DNA from: Phycisphaerae bacterium
Lineage (GTDB): Bacteria > Planctomycetota > Phycisphaerae > UBA1845
Assembly (NCBI GenBank): GCA_029260155.1
Contig: JAJDDU010000277.1
Coordinates: 1-7,958, forward strand
Direction of reading: 5' to 3'
Length of the DNA stretch: 7,958 bases
The position numbers and the translations under genes were made by a program. Below, one piece after another: positions 1 to 6,815 of this stretch; the first letter of the stretch is position 1, and every line of letters begins with the position of its first letter. The notes beneath the pieces were generated by a model. The model was given only the letters and a program-made list of their open reading frames with translations. It ran no database searches and was not told where the DNA came from.

Positions 1-417
1 ACCAAAAGGCACCACGCGACGAGCAGGCGAGTACTCGCACGTTCCCCGTCCGAGTATCCCGGCCAGCGTCGTTTGTATCAGATCAGTAACGCGAATGCAA
101 GGCCTCTTGTAAAAAAACGCTCTTGCTTTCTGGATGGAAACCGCGTTTTTCGGAGCGCCAGGGGGGTATCGTAAAGCAACACCGTAACCGAGCCGCTCTG
201 GGGACCGTGTTCCGTCCGGGTTGGTGTGATCCGCCTGAATTGGGGATATCCCGTAGTGTCATCATTTGGCACTCAATTGAATATCAATTGTCGGAACCCG
301 ACCGATCTTGCAAGCGGAATTCGCTGATGGCGGAAGTCCGGACTCGATAGCACAATGGTGGCGCGCGCCGGCAGACGGTCGTGACCTGGTGCGGGATGCT
401 TGGGGATCGACAAAGGC
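1..417. other. Upstream region without a supported gene
   Basis: I see no convincing gene here. Short open frames exist on both strands, but they start at weak codons, lack a Shine-Dalgarno sequence and show no recognisable domain. The stretch contains three exact palindromes: GCGAGTACTCGC at 27-38, GGGATATCCC at 243-252, and a longer interrupted one at 274-290. A run of seven A lies around 113-119 but has no good hairpin beside it on either strand. The region is richer in A/T than the flanking genes, as expected for a regulatory region upstream of the gene at 418. I found no clear -35/-10 pair. Confidence 0.5.
274..290. promoter_or_regulatory. 17-bp inverted repeat, candidate operator
   Basis: CAATTGA-ATA-TCAATTG is a perfect 7-bp inverted repeat with a 3-bp spacer, lying about 130 bp upstream of the start at 418. 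It stands out as A/T-rich in a G+C-rich context. Its size and symmetry fit a dimeric helix-turn-helix regulator site, but I recognise no specific regulator and see no promoter that would fix its role. Confidence 0.3.
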
Positions 418-2175
418 ATGAACACACTGTTGCACATCATCAGCAACCGACGAATGACGCTAGTCCTCGCAGTGTCCTCCGCGGCGGTGGTCGGCGGCAT
501 CGCCTTGCGATTGGGCACGACCGAAGCTGCTCCGTCGCGCGAGGCGAGCACGCCCGCCGCGGCTGCCGCGGCGGCGCTTTTCAAGAATGTCACAACACAA
601 GCGGGTGTCGATTTCGTTCATGTCACAGGTGCTAGAGACGCCTATTGGCTGATCGAAGGGATAGGCTCGGGCGGGGCGTTCTTCGACTACGACGACGACG
701 GCGACATGGATCTCTACCTCGTGCAAAGCGGCGTTTTCGGGACCGACAACCTCACCTACCACAATCGACTCTACCGCAACAACGGCCAGGGAGCCTTCGA
801 AGATGCCACCAACGGAAGCAACGCAGATGTGCCAGGATATGGCATTGGCTGCGTAGCCGCTGACTATGACAACGACGGCGACGTTGACCTGTACGTCACG
901 CGGATCGGGTCCGACGTCCTGCTTCAGAACAACGGAGACGGCACGTTTCGCGACGCCACCGCAGAAGCCGGGCTCGGCGATGACGGGTTCAGTGCGGGGG
1001 CGGCGTTCTTGGACTACGACCGCGACGGAAACCTGGACCTGTATGTGACGCGTTATGTGCACTGGTCGCCGACGAGAGAGGTCGAATGCTATGACCCCAA
1101 CGGCGTGCGCGATTACTGCAGCCCGACCGTCTACGACGCTGCGTCGAATGACCGCCTGTATCACTCGACAGGCGACGGGCGATTCGAAGATGTGACCGGC
1201 AAGGCGGGTATCGCCGCATCTAAAGGCAACGGTCTGGGTGTCGTCTGTTCCGATTTCACGGGCGACGGGTGGGTGGACATCTACGTTGCCAACGACCAGA
1301 CGCCGGCGTTTTTCTGGGTGAACCAGGCGGATGGCACCTTTGTGGAGGACGCGGCCATGCGCGGCGCGGCGTTCAGCGGCGAGGGATTGGCCATCGCCGG
1401 CATGGGATTGGTGTCTGAGGATCTGGACGGGGACGCCGACTACGATCTCGTCGTGGCCAACATCCAACATCAGTCGCACCTCTGCATGCGAAACGAAGGC
1501 GGCTTTTTCGAGGATGTCAGCCAGGCTTGGGGGTTTGGCGGATGGGGCGTCCCTTACACAGCGTTCGGCATCGGCCTGTTCGATCAGGACCATGACGGCG
1601 CGTGGGATCTCTTCCTGGCCAACGGCGCGGTCAACCGCATACAAGAGCCCTATCGCCCAGGCCACCCGTTCGCTGAGCCCAACCAATTCGCCCGCCTCGG
1701 CCTGGACGGTCGATTCCACGACATGAGCGACGAAGCCGGTCTGATGGACATGCCGTTCGGCATGTCGCGCGGCGCGCTTCTGGCTGACTATGACAATGAC
1801 GGGGATATCGACGTTCTCGTCACCAACGGAGATGGCCGCCCTGAACTCCTGAGAAATGAGAACGCTACGCGGATGGCGTGGACCATGCTCGACCTCATCC
1901 CGAACACCGGCAACCGAAACGCGATCAACGCGCGGGTGTTGGCCGAGGCGGGCGGTAAACGATACCGGCGCGAAGTGAAGCCACATGCGGGGTATCTGGC
2001 CAGCAACGACCCGCGCGTGCACATCGGATTGGCGGACGCCACCGTCATCGACCGCGTCACCGTGACTTGGGCGGATCAATCGGTGGAATCGTGGACGCAG
2101 CTTCCGATCAATCGACACCTGCGCATGCGGCAGGGCGCGTCGCCGCAGTTTGAATCGTCAGCAGGTGCGCAGTGA
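418..2175 (+). CDS. FG-GAP/VCBS repeat protein with C-terminal UnbV/ASPIC domain (CRTAC1-like)
   Basis: 585 aa, probably exported and held at the membrane by an uncleaved or cleaved N-terminal segment. Residues 1-12 are polar with an Arg-Arg pair, residues 13-30 are hydrophobic, and a seven-alanine linker follows before the globular part. Seven D-x-D-x-D-G type calcium loops begin near residues 90, 149, 199, 279, 335, 389 and 457, each followed by a hydrophobic strand such as LYL or LYV. This is the signature of FG-GAP/VCBS beta-propeller blades. Residues about 482-577 form a UnbV/ASPIC domain: GNRNAINARV, then a GY segment, then HIGLADA and VTVTWAD. Family members are secreted CRTAC1-like proteins of unknown biochemical role. 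The frame can be extended to a TTG at 400, but ATG 418 is preferred. The ribosome site is weak (GGGGA at 402-406), so the start is not certain; ATG 454 would remove the charged N-terminus. The 3' part is repeated at 6843-7103. The next gene, on the other strand, converges. Confidence 0.88.
   Translation: MNTLLHIISNRRMTLVLAVSSAAVVGGIALRLGTTEAAPSREASTPAAAAAAALFKNVTTQAGVDFVHVTGARDAYWLIEGIGSGGAFFDYDDDGDMDLYLVQSGVFGTDNLTYHNRLYRNNGQGAFEDATNGSNADVPGYGIGCVAADYDNDGDVDLYVTRIGSDVLLQNNGDGTFRDATAEAGLGDDGFSAGAAFLDYDRDGNLDLYVTRYVHWSPTREVECYDPNGVRDYCSPTVYDAASNDRLYHSTGDGRFEDVTGKAGIAASKGNGLGVVCSDFTGDGWVDIYVANDQTPAFFWVNQADGTFVEDAAMRGAAFSGEGLAIAGMGLVSEDLDGDADYDLVVANIQHQSHLCMRNEGGFFEDVSQAWGFGGWGVPYTAFGIGLFDQDHDGAWDLFLANGAVNRIQEPYRPGHPFAEPNQFARLGLDGRFHDMSDEAGLMDMPFGMSRGALLADYDNDGDIDVLVTNGDGRPELLRNENATRMAWTMLDLIPNTGNRNAINARVLAEAGGKRYRREVKPHAGYLASNDPRVHIGLADATVIDRVTVTWADQSVESWTQLPINRHLRMRQGASPQFESSAGAQ
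557..571 (+). repeat. Small inverted repeat inside the poly-alanine linker
   Basis: CCGCGG-CTG-CCGCGG lies within the codons for the seven-alanine linker of the FG-GAP/UnbV gene. It is most simply a by-product of GCC/GCG alanine codon use, and such a G+C-rich run could slip in length between strains. Confidence 0.35.
1861..2121 (+). repeat. Direct repeat, copy A (UnbV/ASPIC module)
   Basis: This is the 3' part of the FG-GAP/UnbV gene. It matches 6843-7103 in the same orientation at a constant offset of 4982 bases. By my by-eye count there are 10 differences in 261 positions, about 96% identity. Weaker similarity (about 75%) continues on both sides, roughly 1839-1860 and 2122-2148, so the high-identity block has sharp edges. 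Confidence 0.92.
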
Positions 2176-2302
2176 TACGCGCCGTTGGCTGACAGCGCTA
2201 CTCCGACGACGGGTGGGCCATCGCTTCTGCGGTCGGGGATTGAGAACGCTGAATGGCCGCGGAATCTGCGACTGCAAGGATTACCACTGACGGCTGGCAA
2301 CT
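2176..2302. other. Convergent intergenic spacer
   Basis: This 127-bp spacer lies between the convergent stop codons TGA (2173-2175, plus strand) and TAG (2305-2303, minus strand). Both genes should terminate here, but I see no classical hairpin with a T-tract. The best pairing is GGCCAT (2216-2221) with ATGGCC (2253-2258) across a loop of about 31 bases, which is weak. Confidence 0.4.
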
Positions 2303-3892
2303 CTATTCAAACACGCGCTGCAGTGCGGCGAAGTCGTGGAGGTCTATGTCGGCGTCGTTGTCGGCGTCGAGGCAGGTGCACTCGGCGGGGATCGCGCCCA
2401 CGTCGGGGCCGGTGAGGCAGGTGTTGAACAAGACCCACTCGCTGGTATCGACCGTCGGAAGGGTGACGGCGCCGGTGTTGCCGAGATTACCGCTCGATCG
2501 AGGCCACTGCACGCTGCACTCGGGACCGGGGAAATCCCAAGCGTACAGCGTCCGCCAGATCCCGGAGAAGATTTCCACGTCGCCATCGAGATCGACATCA
2601 GCAACTGTCGCGGTGAACGGAAGCCTTGCGCTTGTATGCGGCGGCTCGACCGGCAGCGGGTTGGCGCCGGGCAGAGGTGTGCCGTCGTGATTGAACACGA
2701 TGGGGCCGACGAGGGCGCCGACGACGACCTCGGGCATGCCGTCTGCGTCGACGTCGGCTACGGCGTGGATGATATTCTGGTACGAAATCGGCCCTGGGAA
2801 GGGAGTCTCGACGATGGCAGGCCAGCCGGGAAGCACCGTCCCGAACCGATCGATTGCGAACACTCTGGATGTTGTCCCCGTTGTGACGATGTCGAGATAG
2901 CCGTCGCCGTCCACGTCTCCCAGAGCGAGGCTCCAATAGTAGAAAGCGAGCGGGAGGCTCACCGGCCACGCACTGCTGAAAGGTTGGCCTTGGGCGTTGA
3001 GTAGGTATACGAGACTCTCGGTGTCGGTCGTGACATCGAACGCAACCTCGGGCGATCCGTCACCGTCGACATCGCCGACGACAACTTGCAACTCGACCTG
3101 ATTCGGGGTGGTAATCGGCCACCCTTCCACATCATCGCCGTTGTGATGCAACGCCTGAATAGTCGAAGGGGAGTCCGGAAACCCGTCGCCAAGCAGAATC
3201 TCCATATCCCCGTCGCCGTCCAGGTCGGCCACCGCGAGCGACCGAATCCAATGATCGAAATCTCTCGGCCAAGCGTTGCTAAAGGGCGTCCCGTTGGATC
3301 GCAGCACGTAGATGCGCGGCAAGTCCCACGACGTTCCCACAATGACCTCGTTGGTTCCATCCGCATCAATGTCTGCCACGACGACCCATGTGGCGGTGCC
3401 CTCCAATGTTCTCGGCCAGCCGGAGGCGCGCGTTCCGTCGGGATCGTAGACATGTATGTCGATCTCGTTTGAATCGGGAGGATTCGGCTGATTCCGCGAA
3501 AAGAGTATTTCGAGGTCGGGATCGCTGTCCATGTTCGCTATTGCTAGGTTAGAATTGAGCGTGCTGCCGTCCACTGGGAATTCGATAGGCCACACTCCGC
3601 CGCGCAAAGAGCCATCGGCCGAGAGAACGCGCAGTTCATGTCGGGTGAGAACGACGATGTCTAGATCGCCATTGTGTGTTAGGTCGACGATTGTCGGCTT
3701 AATCCCCTCTGGGGCAACCAGTTCAGGCATGAAGACCGGCCATCCTGGCTGCGCTGGCCAAGTCGCCCCCTGCGAGTTCGTATCCGGTTTCTTTGCCAGT
3801 GCCCCGTCGGTGGGCCCGACTGCTCGCGCGTCCATTGGAGGTAGTCCGGCCAAAAACTGAACCGCGATTAACATCCTGACGAGAGGGTTCAT
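2303..3892 (-). CDS. Secreted FG-GAP/VCBS 'GWP' repeat protein with dockerin-like C-terminus
   Basis: 529 aa with a signal peptide (hydrophobic residues about 6-18, probable cleavage after DARA near residue 23). Eight calcium-loop motifs of the D-x-D-x-D-G-x-x-E/D-I/V type start near residues 70, 120, 174, 223, 274, 326, 380 and 432, a period close to 52. They alternate with eight Trp-Pro motifs (GWP, AWP, VWP or QWP) near 51, 101, 159, 208, 258, 309, 357 and 463. This regular pattern fits an extracellular beta-propeller. The last 41 residues start with FNTCLTGP and end with DADNDADIDLHDFAALQ, the dockerin-like tail widespread in planctomycete secreted proteins. Here the usual Asp-Gly of the second calcium half-loop is replaced by Asp-Ala. 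ATG 3892 is chosen over the GTG at 3901 because a GGAG lies 8 nt before the ATG and overlaps that GTG. The biochemical role is unknown; binding or assembly at the cell surface is inferred. Confidence 0.88.
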   Translation of the reverse strand: MNPLVRMLIAVQFLAGLPPMDARAVGPTDGALAKKPDTNSQGATWPAQPGWPVFMPELVAPEGIKPTIVDLTHNGDLDIVVLTRHELRVLSADGSLRGGVWPIEFPVDGSTLNSNLAIANMDSDPDLEILFSRNQPNPPDSNEIDIHVYDPDGTRASGWPRTLEGTATWVVVADIDADGTNEVIVGTSWDLPRIYVLRSNGTPFSNAWPRDFDHWIRSLAVADLDGDGDMEILLGDGFPDSPSTIQALHHNGDDVEGWPITTPNQVELQVVVGDVDGDGSPEVAFDVTTDTESLVYLLNAQGQPFSSAWPVSLPLAFYYWSLALGDVDGDGYLDIVTTGTTSRVFAIDRFGTVLPGWPAIVETPFPGPISYQNIIHAVADVDADGMPEVVVGALVGPIVFNHDGTPLPGANPLPVEPPHTSARLPFTATVADVDLDGDVEIFSGIWRTLYAWDFPGPECSVQWPRSSGNLGNTGAVTLPTVDTSEWVLFNTCLTGPDVGAIPAECTCLDADNDADIDLHDFAALQRVFE

Positions 3893-3900
3893 GGGTTGCA

Positions 3901-3904
3901 CTCC
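3901..3904 (-). promoter_or_regulatory. Shine-Dalgarno deciding the start of the minus-strand gene
   Basis: Read on the minus strand, GGAG is followed by an 8-nt spacer and then ATG at 3892-3890. The upstream in-frame GTG at 3901-3899 overlaps this GGAG and has no ribosome site of its own, which argues for the ATG. Confidence 0.7.
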
Positions 3905-4195
3905 GGTTGGCCCATGCGTCTGGAAAGCCGGGCTGAACCACCAAGCACCAAGAGTAGCGCTTTAGTGGCCGTCTCGGTCGCCCCGGTTGGCGTCCCTGAA
4001 TTACCTGTCTATCATCGTCGCGACGACGCGTCCAGTGTAATTGAACCTCGATGTCGACCCAGGACAGCGAGATTGAGGTCAGATCGCGGACTCGGAGCGA
4101 GAATCGGTGCCCTTCTCCACCTTCTCAAACAGGAATGCTCGATGTGTCCGGCCCGGCGCTATCTCACAATTGAGCGGACTGCACGCATTTCTCCG

Positions 4196-4224
4196 TTGAC
4201 CGGACAAGCTGTCGACTGGATACT
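4196..4224 (+). promoter_or_regulatory. Candidate sigma-70-type promoter for the beta-helix gene
   Basis: TTGACC (4196-4201, five of six matches to TTGACA) is separated by exactly 17 bp from GATACT (4219-4224, four of six matches to TATAAT). Transcription would start near 4231, giving a leader of about 88 nt before the ATG at 4319. Position, spacing and the palindrome directly downstream agree with a regulated promoter. Promoter consensus in this lineage is inferred from the general bacterial one. Confidence 0.5.
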
Positions 4225-4239
4225 GTGCCATGCGTTGAG

Positions 4240-4254
4240 GTTCACACTGTGAAC
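4240..4254. promoter_or_regulatory. 15-bp perfect palindrome, candidate operator
   Basis: GTTCACA-C-TGTGAAC is a perfect 7-bp inverted repeat around one central base. It begins about 10 bases after the predicted transcription start and 65 bp before the ATG at 4319. A repressor bound there would block transcription from the predicted promoter. The half-site order is the reverse of the CRP-type TGTGA-N6-TCACA site, so CRP is not implied. Confidence 0.45.
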
Positions 4255-4303
4255 GGGAAACGACATCATCAGGTCCATTGTTGAGATGTTTCACAATTCG
4301 AGC

Positions 4304-4310
4304 AAGGAGG
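4304..4310 (+). promoter_or_regulatory. Strong Shine-Dalgarno fixing the start at 4319
   Basis: AAGGAGG lies 8 nt before the ATG at 4319, the best ribosome binding site in the window. It leads directly into a textbook signal peptide. This shows that the gene begins at 4319, upstream of the in-frame TGA, and not at the downstream GTG at 4508, which has no ribosome site. Confidence 0.85.
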
Positions 4311-4318
4311 ATTGAAAG

Positions 4319-6661
4319 ATGAACAGGTTGATTGCACTGCTGGGATGTTTGACATTTGTATCCACGGCTGGAACGGCGTATGCGGCCCAGATTCGTTACG
4401 TCGACCCGGACGCACCCCCGGATGGGACCGGATTGGACTGAGGCTCTGCGTACAAAGACCTGCAGGTTGCCATCACGAACGCCCCAGCAGGGGATACCGA
4501 AATCTGGGTGGTTGCCGGGTCATACAAGACGACGAAATTCCCGAACTGTTCCGACATAACCGACGGCGATCGCATGACGACGTTCCTCCTCCGCAACGAA
4601 CTCGCGATCTACGGCGGATTCATTGGGTGCGAGACGTCCCGCGACCAGCGTGACCCTGCACGCAATGAGACGATCATGACCGGTGATCTTTGCGACGATG
4701 ACAACCCGAACGACCCGACGGATCTCACTACCGGCTACGACAACAACTGTTTCCATGTCGTCACCGGTAGCAACACGAACGAGACCGCCATCCTCGACGG
4801 ATTCACTATCACCGGCGGCAACGCGAATGCGCCACCACCGGCCGACATATACTGGAGGCTGGGCGGGGGGCTCGTCATTGAGAGATCAGGGAGCCTCCCC
4901 AGTTGGCCGACGATTCGCAACTGCAAGTTCAAACGCAACTGGGCATACCTTGGCGGCGGAATGATGGTTCTACAGGGAAGCCCCCTCATCGAGAAATGTA
5001 CGTTCTCCAATAATTATGGCGAACGCGGTGCCGGCGGGCTGTATACCACGGGAGGTGCCGCGAACTTCCACGAGGCGAACACCAAGGTCATTGACTGCGA
5101 TTTCATCGACAACGTATCACGTGGACCGGGTGGGGGGGCGTGCGCTACGAATTCGACTCCGGAGTTCATCAATTGCGTCTTCATCGGCAACTCGGTTCCT
5201 ACGTCGACTACGGCAGGGGACACCTGCTGGTCGCTGGATCCGGATTGCCGCCACGGTGGTGGGTTGGCGATCGCGTGCGAGTCGGGACTCTGCCAGGGAC
5301 CCAAGGTAATCAACTGCACTTTTGTGGACAACGAAGTCCCGTACGGAACCGGCGGCGGGTTCTGGTACAATGGGGACGCTTCCGTGAAACCCAGGCTGGA
5401 GAACTGCATTCTGTGGGGCAACCGGGACGAGGGAACGGGGAATCTGCAGCGCGAGCAGTTTGACGCGCCGATCTTGCCCTTCCGGCTGAGATTCAGCGCG
5501 GTCGAAGGCTTAGTGGAAGACGGACCCTATGATGAACACGATCCGCTCAACCCCGGAAACGTCAACATGAACGTCGGCAACATCGGCCATGATCTTGCCA
5601 ATGAGACGCCGAGTTTCATGGACATTGGTACCGGAAACCTGCGTCTGAATCCGGGCTCGCCGGGGAACGACGCTGGGGATAACAACCCCGCGCTGGCGGT
5701 CGTTTATGATCGTGAAGGACTGGCCCGACCCGGCGATGATCTCAGTGCGCCGGATGTTGGAAATGGCATTTTCCCGTTCGTCGACATGGGTGCATACGAG
5801 TGCTGCTGCGCGGACGGGAACGATTGCGGGGACGTCGAAGATCACAACGGGATTGTCGATGACAGTTGCCTCTGGTACTCCTGTGAGAGCGACCTCTGCA
5901 CAAGCACGGAGCGGATGTATGCCGACGGCGGGGGGGCTCTCGGGAGTTGCGTGCCCGACACATTCTGCAATCTCGCGGATGCGCTGCACGCCATGAACTG
6001 CTTCACCCAAACCAACCCGTGCGATTCGATCAACTTCGACTACGGCGGACCGTTGGGTGCCTGCGAGCCGGACGGATTCTGCAACTTGGCCGACGCTTTG
6101 CACGCCATGACCTGCTTTGCCGGTACGAGTACATGCTCGTGTCCGCCCGCATGTCCGGGCGGGGCGGCCGCGATGCAGGGTCCGGGGGCTGGCGGGTCGA
6201 CTGAACTGGTTGCAGTACCGGTTCCACTTTCCCTGTCGCCGAATGTCCGGCGCGTGCGGGTCTTCTCCAAGCACGCCATACGGGACTTCGTGGGCTACCA
6301 GTTGGACGTAGCCGTCAGCGGCGGAACTGCGGGGCAACTGGAACTGCTCGACATTACCATTGAGCCACGGGCGGACTTCATATTCGCGGGGCGGACTGAC
6401 ACGCTTGAGGCCGTCAACGTCTCGAATGGCCAGATGCTCTGCCTCATCAAAAACATGTCCGGCGCCCCGGCAGCTGCGCACGCATACTTGGCCACGTACA
6501 CCTATCGCGTCCCGCCGACTGCGCAAGGTGATTTCGTTGTGGACTTCCTGCTCAACGAAGCGGCTGGCGATCAGACGATGATGGTCGCGGCCAACAACGG
6601 TCACGTCGAAGTTGGCGCCACCGCGCCGGGGGTGCTGGCCACGACGGCGGCGGTTCCGTAG
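4319..6661 (+). CDS. Secreted right-handed beta-helix (choice-of-anchor Q type) protein with dockerin-like pair and cohesin-like domain; in-frame TGA at codon 41
   Basis: 780 codons from ATG 4319, one of them TGA at codon 41; only 4508-6661 is an uninterrupted frame. Residues 1-22 are a signal peptide ending AYA. Residues about 23-494 form a parallel beta-helix: a YVDPDAPPDGTGLD entry motif, then recurring GGG strands with NC-x-F/I-x-x-N turns (IRNCKFKRN, IEKCTFSNN, VINCTFVDN, LENCILWGN). The helix ends with a GAYEC motif, as in planctomycete choice-of-anchor Q proteins. Residues about 495-534 are Cys-rich. Residues about 535-611 hold two copies, 38 residues apart, of CxPDxFCNLADALHAMxCF, a disulphide-rich dockerin-like unit. 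Residues about 640-757 resemble a cohesin fold, with a GYQLDV strand and LATYTYRVPP near the end. The protein probably acts at the cell surface; the ligand is unknown. Apart from the TGA the frame is intact and family-like, so the gene is either a very young pseudogene, read through at low level, or affected by a base-call error. A terminator follows directly. Confidence 0.8.
4439..4441 (+). other. In-frame TGA replacing a conserved Trp codon
   Basis: Codon 41 of the beta-helix gene reads TGA between GTGLD and GSAYKDLQ. From family knowledge, planctomycete beta-helix proteins have a D/S-W-x-x-A-Y-x-D-L-Q motif here, so TGG is the expected codon and one G-to-A change explains the stop. Reading continues in the same frame for 739 codons without another stop. 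TGA ends the genes at 2175 and 7843, so a reassigned code is unlikely. Confidence 0.85.
5918..6151 (+). repeat. Tandem cysteine-rich dockerin-like units
   Basis: Two coding repeats with a 114-nt (38-residue) period lie inside the beta-helix gene. Unit 1 has LGSCVPDTFCNLADALHAMN and unit 2 has LGACEPDGFCNLADALHAMT. Each unit has cysteines at equivalent positions and is preceded by a GGxLG segment. Codons differ at many third positions while the protein is kept, so the duplication is old and under protein-level constraint. Confidence 0.8.
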
Positions 6662-6665
6662 AATG

Positions 6666-6721
6666 CGCAGACAGGCACGGCAGCATCGGAAGGCAGTGAC
6701 GATGCTGCCGTGTCTGCGTTT
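6666..6721 (+). terminator. Strong hairpin terminator of the beta-helix gene
   Basis: Arms CGCAGACA (6666-6673) and CGGCAGCATCG (6678-6688) pair with CGATGCTGCCG (6700-6710) and TGTCTGCG (6711-6718). This gives 19 base pairs with a 4-base bulge (GGCA) and an 11-base loop, starting four bases after the TAG stop. Only TTT follows, so the U-tract is short. The long stem and its position still make termination the most likely role. Confidence 0.8.
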
Positions 6722-6815
6722 GGATCGCCGTGCCGACTGTACGGGGACACACGGGTCGTCGGGGGGGCACGAGATCGGCACGCTCAGCGCCGCGGCGCCA
6801 TGGCCAGTGACAATC

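Larger units (their letters stand above)
3893..4318. other. Divergent intergenic regulatory region
   Basis: No gene is supported in these roughly 425 bases. A frame at 3896-4252 exists, but it has no recognisable protein content and runs through the apparent promoter. The region separates two divergently transcribed secreted-protein genes. On the right side it holds a -35/-10 pair (4196-4224), a palindrome (4240-4254) and a strong Shine-Dalgarno sequence (4304-4310). On the left side I see only the GGAG of the minus-strand gene and no convincing promoter for it. A further exact palindrome, TCGTCGCGACGA, is at 4015-4026. Confidence 0.6.

Noticed and set aside
113..145. Terminator on the minus strand using the A7 run near 113-119
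   Set aside because: The only stem is five base pairs with a loop of more than 30 bases, and no minus-strand gene precedes it.
123..350. 75-codon plus-strand and 64-codon minus-strand frames near the left end
   Set aside because: Weak start codon or no ribosome site, no domain, mutually overlapping. I could not support either.
460..2118. Long 552-codon open frame on the minus strand opposite the FG-GAP/UnbV gene
   Set aside because: It is a shadow caused by G/C-rich third positions of the plus-strand gene. It has no signal peptide or known domain, and the plus strand has seven clear calcium-loop repeats and a UnbV domain.
2216..2258. Bidirectional terminator between the convergent genes
   Set aside because: The GGCCAT/ATGGCC stem is only six base pairs with a loop of about 31 bases and no flanking T- or A-tract.
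3899..3901. GTG start for the minus-strand propeller gene
   Set aside because: The GTG overlaps the GGAG that serves ATG 3892 at an 8-nt spacing and has no ribosome site of its own.
4439..4441. TGA as selenocysteine or as Trp under a variant genetic code
   Set aside because: No selenocysteine-insertion-type hairpin with a fitting loop is seen directly downstream, and the family has Trp, not Cys, here. TGA acts as the stop for the genes ending at 2175 and 7843.
4508..6661. Independent gene starting at GTG 4508
   Set aside because: There is no ribosome site, it would lack a signal peptide, and it starts in the middle of a conserved beta-helix entry region. The real start at 4319 has AAGGAGG and a signal peptide in the same frame.
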